IMG/VR virus record: IMGVR_UViG_3300013233_000552
Location: 1 to 45,608 of that record
DNA length: 45,608 bases
Origin: a virus
Reading direction: 5' to 3' (one strand)
Part shown: positions 21,818-31,053 of the stretch, in pieces
Position numbering within the stretch: position 1 is the first letter of the stretch
How the letters are laid out: the number at the start of each line of letters is the position of its first letter
The notes under the pieces: generated by a model
What the model was told of the DNA's origin: nothing
What the model saw: only the letters and a program-made list of their open reading frames with translations
Database searches by the model: none
Program-made: the position numbers and the translations under genes

Positions 21818-22525
21818 TTACTCCCTCACTAAAATTGCAAGTCCGCATTGCACATTGTTTGCCACGCTTGCGTTAACATATTTCAATCGAACGTAAAGAC
21901 CTGCTTTGATATCCTGCTCTGTTCCCATTGCGATGCTATACGTATATTCTGCGAACGGAGGCACGCTGATGGCATCCACTGGTTTAGAAAGCGACAAATA
22001 CCCTGTGCCCTGCGTTATTCCATATGTTGAAAACAAACCAAGAATATCATCCCTATCAATCACCTCAAAATCCACGGTATCGCCAAAGCTTGCATTGGAA
22101 CACCAAAAATCGCCACCCCTGATTTTCAATTCTTTTGTGATTTTGAAATCAAGAATACCTGTGGTGTTTGGCAAGATTTGCATGTGCCCACTACCGATAA
22201 TTCTGCTCGATAAATCAGAATACTTCTCATCCCGAATTGTAATTGCCTGTGTGCCATTTGGAAGCACATTGGCGGGCGGCGGGTTGGCCTTGGTTTGGAA
22301 TGTTGAAGTATAATCCGTGTAATCTGATGATGCCGATGCCGATTGTCCCTTGGCACTGCTTGAAGGCATGAATAACAGCGTTCTATACCCTGCCCCTGAA
22401 ATCGTACATCTCAGCTTTACAACGCCGTGTTTGATATCTATTTTTTCTTCAAATATAACGCCTGAAACCAAGTACACTCGAAACTGTGCCCAATCCAAGA
22501 AAATATCATCTAATTTATTTGCCAT
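21818..22525 (-). CDS. Tail-region structural protein
   Basis: 235 residues of unknown family, beta-rich, with a serine/alanine-rich linker (about 54-68). The N-terminus (DDIFLDWAQFRVYLV) resembles neither fibre nor enzyme families I know. The start overlaps the next upstream gene by one base. Position places it among the receptor-binding/fibre genes. Confidence 0.65.
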   Translation of the reverse strand: MANKLDDIFLDWAQFRVYLVSGVIFEEKIDIKHGVVKLRCTISGAGYRTLLFMPSSSAKGQSASASSDYTDYTSTFQTKANPPPANVLPNGTQAITIRDEKYSDLSSRIIGSGHMQILPNTTGILDFKITKELKIRGGDFWCSNASFGDTVDFEVIDRDDILGLFSTYGITQGTGYLSLSKPVDAISVPPFAEYTYSIAMGTEQDIKAGLYVRLKYVNASVANNVQCGLAILVRE

Positions 22526-23586
22526 TATTCACTCCATCCGCCAAGGCCTGCACGCCCTGTGTCACCTGCGTTTGTGGCCTGCCCATAAATCTCTACCTTT
22601 GATAACTGAGGCACGACAAGAGGGAAGTCAGGGCTTATACCGCCCTCACCCTTACCACTTGCAAAAAACCGTTTCTTGTGCTCGACAAAAGTGCCTGCCA
22701 TGTCACCACTCTTATTTTCGTGAAGTTCGACAAAGCAAAAGATGTTTTTGTTGTCTGTTGCAATATCTGCCTTCACGATAAACATTTCCTCATTTGCCCC
22801 TGTATAAAAAATCAATTTTCTAACATGGGAATTAAATGGTAGAATCTGAGCAATAATGTTTCCTGTGCCATTTGGCGCATCATAAATTGAAATCGTGCCC
22901 TGATTTATTCTAAGATCTCCCGCCATTGTGACCACACACGATTGTAACCGAAAGGCGTCAAGAGCGACCATGTTTACAGGGGTAAACCCTGCTAACGAGA
23001 CCGATTCTGTGCTGTGAACCCCTGCTTGCGTGTAATACTCGAATGTTACTTGTTGCGCCCCTAAGCCTGCTGCATTTGTGTCATCGAATGAGTCTGATGC
23101 AACCGACCATTGGCCTGCGATGGCTGTTTCAAGCCATGCCCCTTCAACCATCAAAATATCAACATCTTGAGCACCGAAAAACACTTCAACCGCATTTTCA
23201 TGCCAATGGTGATTGGCTACCCCGCCTTTTATGATGTTGAAAACATATGAAAGCTGTTCAACAGTTAAGCGGCCATTTGCCCTTGCTTTGATTTTTGCGA
23301 CAAGATTATTATCATCAATACCACCGATTGTTACCACTGACCCCGATGTTGCTGCCCCGATAATCTCTTTATCACCTGAACCGATTGATTGATTTAATAC
23401 GTTTACATCGAGGCCTAATTTACCGCTGTTCAGCGTTGCTGTGATTGCTGCATCAACCGCATCGACAAGCGTGCTCGTCTGTGTGCCTGCCACGGCTGTC
23501 TGTTGCACCACGTTTACATCAAGGGCTTGAGATGCCCCGATTGTCGTGCCTGTAACGGTTGTGCCGTTCTGATTTTGAATCTTCAT
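22525..23586 (-). CDS. Tail fibre-like structural protein
   Basis: 353 residues. The N-terminal 110 residues are Thr/Ala/Val/Gly-rich and repetitive (VDAVDAAITATLNSGKLGLDVNVLNQSIGSG), as in fibrous virion proteins. A globular beta domain follows (VEVFFGAQDVDILMVEG..., FFASGKGEGGISPDFPLVV). It is probably a fibre or receptor-binding component. The ATG overlaps the methyltransferase stop (ATGA at 23586). Confidence 0.65.
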   Translation of the reverse strand: MKIQNQNGTTVTGTTIGASQALDVNVVQQTAVAGTQTSTLVDAVDAAITATLNSGKLGLDVNVLNQSIGSGDKEIIGAATSGSVVTIGGIDDNNLVAKIKARANGRLTVEQLSYVFNIIKGGVANHHWHENAVEVFFGAQDVDILMVEGAWLETAIAGQWSVASDSFDDTNAAGLGAQQVTFEYYTQAGVHSTESVSLAGFTPVNMVALDAFRLQSCVVTMAGDLRINQGTISIYDAPNGTGNIIAQILPFNSHVRKLIFYTGANEEMFIVKADIATDNKNIFCFVELHENKSGDMAGTFVEHKKRFFASGKGEGGISPDFPLVVPQLSKVEIYGQATNAGDTGRAGLGGWSE

Positions 23587-24287
23587 TTAATCATCCCGAT
23601 TCTTTCTCTTGCTATTTCAAAATACTTATCATCCATTTCAATGCCAATAAAGCTTCTTTTTAAATTCTTACAAGCAACCCCTGTTGAACCGCTTCCCATT
23701 GTAAAATCTAAAACGGTTTCATTTTCCAATGTATATGTTTTAATAAGATATTCTAACAATGCCACTGGTTTTTGGGTTGGATGTAGTTTTCCTTTGTCTT
23801 TTTTAAATTCTAAAATATTCTTTGGATACCCAGTATACTTTTGAGCATATTCCTTAACTCTAATACCACCACCCCAGATGTTTGAATTATTAGCACCCTG
23901 TCTTGTTTTAATGTTTACCTCTTTAATCCCTTGTGGGTAATATATTTTTGATTCAAATACTAAGATGTTCTCAGTGATCCTAAGTGGCTGTTTTTTTGCT
24001 TGCATTGGGTTTGAGTGGTTTGGTTTTTGCCAAATCCAATCATATTTATACTGTTTTATATTGCTCATCCTTAAAGCACTCGCAAAAGGTTCTGAACCAA
24101 ACAAAACAATTGCTCCGTTTGGTTTTATAATTCGCTTCAGTTGTTCCCACATTGGTTCAAATGGAATTACTGAATCCCATTTGCAAGCCGTTGTGCCGTA
24201 AGGCGGATCTGTTAAAATCATGTCAACCGAGCCATCGGGGACATCTTTCATAACTTCAATACAATCACCTTTTATTAAATCAATCAT
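23583..24287 (-). CDS. Site-specific DNA methyltransferase (amino-methyltransferase, beta-like order)
   Basis: 234 residues from ATG 24287, chosen over 24311 because GGAG lies eight bases before it. It transfers a methyl group to an exocyclic amino group of adenine or cytosine. TDPPY is the catalytic motif IV (about 27-31) and DFTMGSGSTGVA the SAM-binding motif I near the C-terminus; the HPTQKP segment also fits. The order IV before I is that of the N6-adenine/N4-cytosine beta-type enzymes. It is embedded among tail genes with more A/T-rich codons than its neighbours, like a late-acquired cargo gene. No partner restriction nuclease is seen. Confidence 0.9.
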   Translation of the reverse strand: MIDLIKGDCIEVMKDVPDGSVDMILTDPPYGTTACKWDSVIPFEPMWEQLKRIIKPNGAIVLFGSEPFASALRMSNIKQYKYDWIWQKPNHSNPMQAKKQPLRITENILVFESKIYYPQGIKEVNIKTRQGANNSNIWGGGIRVKEYAQKYTGYPKNILEFKKDKGKLHPTQKPVALLEYLIKTYTLENETVLDFTMGSGSTGVACKNLKRSFIGIEMDDKYFEIARERIGMIK

Positions 24288-24291
24288 TTTA

Positions 24292-24726
24292 TCATCTCCA
24301 AAGGTATTCAAATTCTAAAGTAAAGTCTTCTGAATCGTGAATAAAATCGTCCCCTTTAATAAAAACGTCCACATCAACGCCTGTGACATCAACTGTAAAG
24401 CTCACAATTTCCCATCTTGATGGGGTATTAGCACCGTTGTCCACGTCAATCACGGGTGAAAACACTATGTTTTGGGCATGTGCTCCGAGCTCTAGCCGAA
24501 TCTTGTGCTCATCATCGCCAAGCGTGTTAAATGAAGCGATGCCCCAATTTACGTTTGCCCCACCACCCACACCCGAGCGAGGATCGAAAATGCCAAGGGC
24601 ATCTTGCATTCTAAACTGTGAGCCATCATAAGAAATAGAACCCTGACCGCCAATTGGGGATTGGTTTGGGCGGGCGATCCACTCTTCTTCAGTTAATGGG
24701 CCTGGCCTTCGATTAGCTCTTGCCAT
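24292..24726 (-). CDS. Tail-region structural protein
   Basis: 144 residues from ATG 24726, which is preceded by AGAGG at good spacing; the earlier in-frame ATG at 24795 would overlap the upstream gene by 83 bases. It begins MARANRRPGPLTEEEW and ends with beta strands (DFTLEFEYLWR). No family is recognised. The methyltransferase gene follows after four bases, so that gene is expressed with the late virion genes. Confidence 0.62.
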   Translation of the reverse strand: MARANRRPGPLTEEEWIARPNQSPIGGQGSISYDGSQFRMQDALGIFDPRSGVGGGANVNWGIASFNTLGDDEHKIRLELGAHAQNIVFSPVIDVDNGANTPSRWEIVSFTVDVTGVDVDVFIKGDDFIHDSEDFTLEFEYLWR

Positions 24727-25225
24727 TTGATCCTCTGCTTCTTTTCTTCTTGCCCCGCTTGTCGGGCTTGGCCCCTGTCTCTTTCTTGGCGTCATTTGTT
24801 GATTTTAAATTTGCAAAAAGGCTTTCCATGTGGGTGGCCGTTTCGTTGTATGCTTCGGCTTTGGCTTGGTTTCTGACGGCCAAAATCTCTTGGGTTTTCA
24901 CGCTATTTTCACATAAACGGATGCATCGGGTTAATGTTTTCTTGGCATATTCCACCTGCTTATCTGTGACAACGCCTTCTTCCAATTCTTTTTCAATTGC
25001 TTCATTTACGCTAAAGAGGCCATCCATGTGTTTATTTAACGCTAATGCGCCCCCGTGGTTTAAATGGGCGGCCTTTTGTAATTCTTTAAAAAGGGTGTCA
25101 GATCTCTTCCCGATATCAGCCACCAACTGCGGCTTTTCGTCATCGGTGTGTTTGACAAGGTATTCCACCCGTTCTTGTAAAATTTTTATTTCTTCTTCTA
25201 AGTCTTTTTTTGTTTTTTGTGTCAT
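24713..25225 (-). CDS. Coiled-coil protein following the 25297 virion gene
   Basis: 170 residues from ATG 25225, led by GGGAG; an upstream start at 25237 lacks that spacing. It is almost all helix with heptad character (about 8-45 and 75-135) and a Lys/Arg/Gly-rich tail. It could be a fibre-assembly chaperone or a structural rod; no family is recognised. It lies just after the terminator of the 25297 gene, so its mRNA depends on read-through. Confidence 0.62.
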   Translation of the reverse strand: MTQKTKKDLEEEIKILQERVEYLVKHTDDEKPQLVADIGKRSDTLFKELQKAAHLNHGGALALNKHMDGLFSVNEAIEKELEEGVVTDKQVEYAKKTLTRCIRLCENSVKTQEILAVRNQAKAEAYNETATHMESLFANLKSTNDAKKETGAKPDKRGKKKRSRGSNGKS

Positions 25226-25245
25226 TCTAGCTCCCAAAGGTGTGT

Positions 25246-25281
25246 AAATTAAAAGAGACCGCCCACCTCCAGGCGGCCTCT
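25246..25281 (-). terminator. Leftward rho-independent terminator
   Basis: Ten base pairs (25272-25281 with 25254-25263, one G-T wobble), an 8-base loop, then TTTAATTT on the minus strand. It lies 16 bases after the stop of the 25297 gene and suggests that this gene is expressed more strongly than those downstream. Confidence 0.75.
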
Positions 25282-25296
25282 AAGCAAAGGCTATTT

Positions 25297-26823
25297 CTAG
25301 CCGTTGACAAACATATCCATATAAACAGGCTCGCCTGCTTCATGTTCAAGATCAAAAGAGCAAATGAAATCACCCGTGGCTTGGTTGGTGCCTGGTGCTA
25401 CTTCTGCATTGCCTGTTAGTGTTGCGCCACCCAATCGCAAAGTATCATCAACATATAATTCAACATTGTTGACAAAACTAACCGCACTATAGTCTCCCAA
25501 TTGGGCGCTGATGTTCGGTGTGCCGCCTGCCCCTGTGATGTTTGTTCCCGCTGTGATTAGGGAAAGGGTCACTGCGGAATAACGGGTACGGGCGCTTGAG
25601 TTTTTGGCTACCGTGAGCATAGAAGCCAGCGAGGTTTCCCCGCCAAATGTGGTTTCTAAGGCGCTCCATTCAGCGGCGGATGCTGTTAACTGAATGCCAG
25701 CACTTGCCCATGTAGAAGCCCCTCTATTGCCATCATTCAACCGTAAGCCTGCGCCTGCGCCCAATTCCATTGCGCCCACGCTTGAAATGGTGCCTGCTAC
25801 TGTTTTGCCCAAGTCTAAGGCGTTTGCCCCTGCTGAACCCACCAACATACCGCTGGCAAAATCAATGGTTGTGGAATTCACGTCCAAAGAGGTGGACAAA
25901 ACTTGGAATAAATCACCGCTGGCGACCAAGGCATCATTGCCCACATTGGGGGCTACTTTGAGAATCGAGTTTAGCCCCGTGCTGTCGAACAATTCCCAAA
26001 CTTTTGCATCGGCTACATTGATGTTGATGTTGTTTGCTTGAACCACATCGCCCACTTGATTGGCGTATGCTGTGCCCAAATCAACAGTAGGGATGGCCAA
26101 CACGTCAACAAAAGAAGCTGCATAATAAGCATCTTCGGGCAAATCTTTTTCAAGAACCCGCTGTCGATACGAATAATTGATTGTCTTGCCATTTAAGTCT
26201 GATGCTTGCGCTGCAACTAAGCCATCGCCTGTTGCGTTTACTTCAACAAATTGAAGCTCAAGCGATAAATCAACAATGGTAGCACCATCAACTTCCGTTG
26301 TAACCATCAAACCCATAATCTCATTACCAAGAGTGGCTGAGATTAAAGAGTTTCGTGTGGCGGCGTCAATGATTTTTACTAAGTTTTTAGGTTGTAAAAC
26401 ATTGATACCTGCGACTGTGTTTACTGTGTTTGTGCCAAAAACTGCGGTTGCTGCAACGACACCAACTGTGTTTGATGCGTCTAATGCGACAACGCCAGTG
26501 GGGTACTGAACCTGCCCACCGATAAATCCGATTTGATGCGTGTTTGCGTTGCCAAGTAAAATATCACCCAGAAAGTCAGCGTTATAGATTCTAGTTTTGG
26601 TTTGGCTTGTGGCTACCGTTGTGCCAATCGTTTTTAAATCGCCTTGGCTGCCTGCGTCAAACCAATTTAATTCCCCCGACATTTCCTTGATTTTCGAGAT
26701 GATGCTGTCCATATCATCGTTCAAAGTGACGTTGGCCGTCTCTAAAGTTGCGCCCATTACTTTTGCATCGTTGTAAATGCGTGCGTTTCTAATACCCGAT
26801 TGTGGTGATCTATTTCTTGCCAT
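25297..26823 (-). CDS. Large virion protein, probably an abundant tail/fibre or decoration protein
   Basis: 508 residues, Ala/Thr/Val/Asn-rich with many predicted beta strands, as in trimeric virion proteins. The N-terminal section includes LNDDMDSIISKIKEMSGELNWFD, a segment found in phage tail structural proteins. The C-terminal domain (VNNVELYVDDTLRLGG ... FICSFDLEHEAGEPVYMDMFVNG) is compact. A strong terminator follows it, consistent with high expression. A receptor-binding or fibre shaft role is likely but unproven. Confidence 0.7.
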   Translation of the reverse strand: MARNRSPQSGIRNARIYNDAKVMGATLETANVTLNDDMDSIISKIKEMSGELNWFDAGSQGDLKTIGTTVATSQTKTRIYNADFLGDILLGNANTHQIGFIGGQVQYPTGVVALDASNTVGVVAATAVFGTNTVNTVAGINVLQPKNLVKIIDAATRNSLISATLGNEIMGLMVTTEVDGATIVDLSLELQFVEVNATGDGLVAAQASDLNGKTINYSYRQRVLEKDLPEDAYYAASFVDVLAIPTVDLGTAYANQVGDVVQANNININVADAKVWELFDSTGLNSILKVAPNVGNDALVASGDLFQVLSTSLDVNSTTIDFASGMLVGSAGANALDLGKTVAGTISSVGAMELGAGAGLRLNDGNRGASTWASAGIQLTASAAEWSALETTFGGETSLASMLTVAKNSSARTRYSAVTLSLITAGTNITGAGGTPNISAQLGDYSAVSFVNNVELYVDDTLRLGGATLTGNAEVAPGTNQATGDFICSFDLEHEAGEPVYMDMFVNG

Positions 26824-26847
26824 TTTGCTGTAACTCCTTGATTTTAT

Positions 26848-27132
26848 CTATATTTTGATGAAATCTATGTGAAAAGTAACCCCTGCTTCTGGTGCGAAAG
26901 TAAGGGCGATTGTGTCAAATCCAGTTCCAGCTCCTGCCGATTCTAACACGGAAAAATCTAAAGGGGAAATTCTTTGTAGGCCAATGTGAATTTTTGGGGT
27001 GAACCCGCTGGATAGATCAAAAAAGTCCCCAAATGTGAAATTGGTGCGCACGTCATCGGGTGTTTCTAGGGGGGTTCTATCCGTCACCCATTTTGATGCC
27101 GGTATGCTTTTTATGTGTGCTACGGCTGCCAT
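26848..27132 (-). CDS. Small tail-associated protein
   Basis: 94 residues of unknown family, beta-rich C-terminal half (APEAGVTFHIDFIKI). It lies between the large multi-domain tail-tip protein and the 25297 virion protein; its ATG overlaps the stop of the former by one base. It is probably a small tip or fibre-attachment component. Confidence 0.6.
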   Translation of the reverse strand: MAAVAHIKSIPASKWVTDRTPLETPDDVRTNFTFGDFFDLSSGFTPKIHIGLQRISPLDFSVLESAGAGTGFDTIALTFAPEAGVTFHIDFIKI

Positions 27133-30100
27133 TATTTAACCGCCCTACCTGTGAACCAGAAGCCCGTGGTGCTGGGTGCGAGGCTGCAAGCCCCCGTGGC
27201 GTAAATGCTCGTATCTACGACCTGCCCTCTTGTCAGATAAAGGGCATCCACGCTGATGCCTGCGCTCATTCCTGTGCCCACGCTTGCCCGCCATGTTCCT
27301 GTGTGTTTGACAACACCATTCACCCTTAATGCTGCTCTTGTTTTGTTGGCTGAGACGGTGGTGAGATTTATGCGGGCGGAGAAAGAATAAACCCCGTTTT
27401 TTGGTGCCATAAATTGACCAAGGGCGGTATTGAATAAGAGGGCTTGTCCGTGCAAGTGGTTCGATCCGCTGTATGTGATTGGGAATTCTGCGGCTGCGGG
27501 AATGGCCGTTGTCTGCACGTTATTGAAGAATGAGAATGAAACTGGGTGCTCTGTCAAATCTATGGAATCGAGGTATAATACCCAAGGGAAAGCATATGTT
27601 GAGCCGTCACGGGTAGCCACAATTTCCGCATAACGTGCGGTTGTGGGGGCGGTTATAAACCCCGATTCTTCTTGAAAAGAACCCCCGTTGTTCCCAAAAG
27701 CAGAGACTGCCCCGCTTGTGCCCACCAAGACCTGTGCCTCATCGTACCATTTTACATAAAAAGTACCCAAAGCCGTGCTGTTGTCAACGCTGAAATTTAG
27801 ATTGACCGAAAATTCATAGAGTTGGTCGCCCTTCACAATGAATTTTCGGGATATTAGGGTTGCTGTATCTGCTGTGATGGCCACTGAGCGAGATCCTGAT
27901 TTTGCCCCCAAGATTGAGCTGATGGTGGAATTCCATTCCCCCAAACCGCCCGTTGTCCATCCCTCTGGGGGTGCGTTTAACCCTTGGGAAGTGCCGTGTT
28001 GAGAAAGAGCTGAGTTGAAGATTGTTGGGTTGTTACCACTTGAGAAATCGGGGTTTATGCTGTTGATTTGGTGGTAAAGGGGCGTACTGCTTCCGAGGTC
28101 GATTAGTGTCGAATTGCCCCGTTTATCCACTGTTTCGGCTTTGAAATAATGGACTTTCCCCATGTCCAAACCCTCAATCACAAATTTTGATTGCTTGCCG
28201 TGGCCCACTAAGTTGAGATTGCTTGGGGTGAATCCTGCATTTACGTCTGCGAAAACCCTTGTTTCCCACCAAAAAGAATCTTTTGGTGGGAATGCGTGCT
28301 CTACTCGCAAGCCCCCTTCAAACGGTATCGTTTGAAAGGCTGTGATGTCTGTTGGTGCTGACATGGGCACGGGAGGCACGCCCAAAATGCCCGCAAACAT
28401 GTAAAACCACCGCTTTTGCCCCGTGGTTGGCTTGCCTCTGGTTTTGATGGCTGTGGTTGCCCCTTGGCCTGCTTTCCATGTGTGTGTGATTGAGGTGACG
28501 CCAAAGAATTGATCTGCGGTATAATGCACATTATTCTTCTGAAACCCGCCCATGTCGTAAACTTCAATTTCGGGTTGGAAGGGCAAAACAATGGATTGCT
28601 CTGCTTCGGGGTCTTTCAAATCTGAAAGTATGGCGTTGGCCATGTCTGTGGCTTCTGCCACTGTGTCGATGTGTTTTGATGCGCCCTCAGTCACTTCAGC
28701 AAATTGGAGGCCGTACTGTGCTTGCGATGTGGTGTCCTGCACTGTGATGGTGTTTGGGGTTGGCTGGCCTTGGCTGTCGGGGGTGTTGATGTCTAAATAC
28801 CTGACCGCTATTTTATTTCTGATTCTTGTACGGTCTTGGGTAAGATTTGAGATTTCTTTGTACTCATCCGCCCCCACGAAAAAATCAACATCTGTTCGGC
28901 TGCGATCGGGGTCAAAATAGGTGAGGCGGTTGGTGTTTGTGAAAGAATCCCAGCGATACTTGAACTCCCAGCCATTGATGGTTGAGATGCCACGGGTGGC
29001 GTTGTGGATGTTCCCTCTTTTTAATTTGTAGGGATTCACCACCGCATTGCTTGGCACGGGCATGTAAACCTGTGGATTTGAAGAAACCCATGCTGTGATG
29101 ATTTCTTGCATCGTCACGTCTGCCGCTGTAACCGTGTTTGATGTGGGGTAAATCTGGTTGTCCACCTCAATCTGAATGTATGAGAGCTCTGCACCCAAAT
29201 CCCTGCATTTGATATTTATGGGGCTTGTGCCTGCGTCCACCTCGTCCACTTCCCCCTCAAAATCGATCTGAAAATCGGAGGTTATGGGGGCGATGAAAAG
29301 GGGTGTCTTTGCAAAAGATGCCCTGATTGAATTGCCCGCCCGTAAAAGTGGGGCGTAAGCTGCCAAATTTGCTTTGTCCGATAAATTGATTTTAGAATCG
29401 GTTTTCAACCAAGCCAGACTGAATCGATCGATTTCTCTCGTAAGCTCCAAATCCATCGTTCGACAAAGGGCGTCCACCCCGTCATTTATTCTGCCCCCCT
29501 CCACCCAATCGTGTCCTTCTAAATCGCTGAGGTTTACCCACGCCCCCAAAGAATCTTTGATCTCCACCTTGGCATCAAATTTACAATGAAAACCCGTGAG
29601 GGTGATGCGCTTCATATCGTCTTGGTTTTGTTTTTCTGAGATCGCTATGTTGTGTACGTTTAGAAAAGCGATTTTCCCCAAAAAAGAACCCGTACCATCT
29701 AGCCTGCCTCCGATTGTCCATCGGGCATTTGTGCCACCCACCGCTGTGGTTGTGTTTATGAAGCTTTCAGCGAGCCGCCCATTTACCCAAAGCTCTAAAG
29801 TTGTGCCCCTTCTGATAAAGCGGGTGAAATACCAACGCCCTGCCCTGAATTTTAATGTTGTGTCATAAAGCTGATTTGTCCCCGTGCCAAATTCCCAAAA
29901 GAAACGCATGGTGCCGTCTACCAAAAAGCTTACATTGAAAAGTGAATTCTCCGCTGCGATGCCGTCCCCTGCAATACCTCCATAATTGAAAAGGGTTTCT
30001 GCGTTTGAGGCGCTGCGCATGAAAAGACAATCGACTGAGTAATCAGCGTAAAAGATTGATGCGTCTGAGCCTTGCGTGCTGACGCCTTCTAAAAAATAGT

Positions 30101-30296
30101 TGATTGCATTAAATCCACGGGCAAGGCCTGTGGGTGAATTGGTGGTGTTGGCAATGGCGCCTGTGTTGGTGGGTAAATCTTTGGGGGCGGGGTATACGGC
30201 ATCTTTTAAAGTGCCAGATCCATTGCATTGCCAAGCCCGCTTGGTTGCGGTGGTTATTTGCGGGGAAAGCCCTTTACCTGTTGCTTGAATTCTCAT
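27132..30296 (-). CDS. Multi-domain tail-tip/hub protein with LamG-like, FnIII-like and C1q-like domains
   Basis: 1054 residues. An N-terminal concanavalin/LamG-like domain (about 55-235; GRWYFTRFIRRGTTLELWVNGRLAES) may bind sugars. A tail-hub-like region follows (about 235-640), ending in the RGKPTTGQKRW segment. Next are an FnIII-like domain (about 643-746), a carbohydrate-binding jelly-roll-like domain (about 747-918; GWTTGGLGEWN...SGSRSVAI) and a C1q/TNF-like C-terminus (about 919-1054; GVYSFSARINLTT, ALRVNGVV). This suggests a baseplate hub fused to adhesins for host recognition. Domain calls are from fold-level patterns. Confidence 0.75.
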   Translation of the reverse strand: MRIQATGKGLSPQITTATKRAWQCNGSGTLKDAVYPAPKDLPTNTGAIANTTNSPTGLARGFNAINYFLEGVSTQGSDASIFYADYSVDCLFMRSASNAETLFNYGGIAGDGIAAENSLFNVSFLVDGTMRFFWEFGTGTNQLYDTTLKFRAGRWYFTRFIRRGTTLELWVNGRLAESFINTTTAVGGTNARWTIGGRLDGTGSFLGKIAFLNVHNIAISEKQNQDDMKRITLTGFHCKFDAKVEIKDSLGAWVNLSDLEGHDWVEGGRINDGVDALCRTMDLELTREIDRFSLAWLKTDSKINLSDKANLAAYAPLLRAGNSIRASFAKTPLFIAPITSDFQIDFEGEVDEVDAGTSPINIKCRDLGAELSYIQIEVDNQIYPTSNTVTAADVTMQEIITAWVSSNPQVYMPVPSNAVVNPYKLKRGNIHNATRGISTINGWEFKYRWDSFTNTNRLTYFDPDRSRTDVDFFVGADEYKEISNLTQDRTRIRNKIAVRYLDINTPDSQGQPTPNTITVQDTTSQAQYGLQFAEVTEGASKHIDTVAEATDMANAILSDLKDPEAEQSIVLPFQPEIEVYDMGGFQKNNVHYTADQFFGVTSITHTWKAGQGATTAIKTRGKPTTGQKRWFYMFAGILGVPPVPMSAPTDITAFQTIPFEGGLRVEHAFPPKDSFWWETRVFADVNAGFTPSNLNLVGHGKQSKFVIEGLDMGKVHYFKAETVDKRGNSTLIDLGSSTPLYHQINSINPDFSSGNNPTIFNSALSQHGTSQGLNAPPEGWTTGGLGEWNSTISSILGAKSGSRSVAITADTATLISRKFIVKGDQLYEFSVNLNFSVDNSTALGTFYVKWYDEAQVLVGTSGAVSAFGNNGGSFQEESGFITAPTTARYAEIVATRDGSTYAFPWVLYLDSIDLTEHPVSFSFFNNVQTTAIPAAAEFPITYSGSNHLHGQALLFNTALGQFMAPKNGVYSFSARINLTTVSANKTRAALRVNGVVKHTGTWRASVGTGMSAGISVDALYLTRGQVVDTSIYATGACSLAPSTTGFWFTGRAVK

Positions 30297-30297
30297 G

Positions 30298-31053
30298 TTA
30301 TGCCTCGATGATCGTTATATCAAGCTCTGCCGCATTTGTCACCCAATTCCCGCCCATCGACACGCCCTGTATTGACCTCGTGCCAACAAACCCTAAAGCG
30401 TCCATTGTGGGTGCTCCTGTGCCTCCGATGGCCAATTTGGTTTGCATGAAATTGGATGGTAGGTAGTTTGCCCACCATTCTGCCACCTTGGCGGGGGGTA
30501 TGTTGAAATCAAAAACCGTGAGATCCCGAAAACCAAAAACGGGCAGATTGGCTGCCAAACTGATGGTTGAATTGGTCACTGAAATGGCCGTGTGTGCTGC
30601 GGATGCCACCCCATCTGTGAAATGATTGCCGTCTGATTGAACAATAATGTGCTGCCACCCGTTCAGTGTGTCTACCACCCAAACGCTCACTGCCCAGTTG
30701 GTTTTCTGTGCTCTTTGGTAAGAAACAGAACCGCTCCAGTAATTCCCCGCACCAATTGGCGATCCCACGGTTGATGCCCCTGTGAAGGTTGACCAAGGTC
30801 TGCCGTTCCCGCTCCATAAATCCGTACTGAGCGGGAAATTCTCAAAATCATTTGAGCAAATCCCCTCAAAAAAAGAAACATCCGCTGGCGATAAGATGGG
30901 TGTTTTCACACTTAGGGAGCTTATTGTGCCCGCTCTTTGTAAAAGCTGTCCCCCGTTAAAGGTGGCCTGGCTTTCTATTTGAACGGGGGTTTCTCCGCTG
31001 GCCGCTGAGTCCAAGACGGGGATGGCTATGCCAAAAACGGTTAGAAAAGCCAT
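30298..31053 (-). CDS. Distal-tail-like protein, paralog of the adjacent upstream gene
   Basis: 251 residues, starting MAFLTVFGIAIPV, parallel to MAFLSINSWPLPV in the gene at 31054-31842. Both share a TP-x-L segment near residue 50, a mid-protein W-x-x-x-x-QSDGN/LSSDGN motif, an SLA/SLG strand and an EL/EAL-[DE]-I end. They are probably both tail-tip adaptor rings, arisen by duplication. The gene starts one base before the upstream gene's stop codon ends. Confidence 0.68.
   Translation of the reverse strand: MAFLTVFGIAIPVLDSAASGETPVQIESQATFNGGQLLQRAGTISSLSVKTPILSPADVSFFEGICSNDFENFPLSTDLWSGNGRPWSTFTGASTVGSPIGAGNYWSGSVSYQRAQKTNWAVSVWVVDTLNGWQHIIVQSDGNHFTDGVASAAHTAISVTNSTISLAANLPVFGFRDLTVFDFNIPPAKVAEWWANYLPSNFMQTKLAIGGTGAPTMDALGFVGTRSIQGVSMGGNWVTNAAELDITIIEA

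Noticed and set aside
21818-21848. ATG 21848 as start of the small basic protein
   Set aside because: It lies inside the upstream gene without a ribosome site, whereas GTG 21815 has GGGAG five bases upstream.
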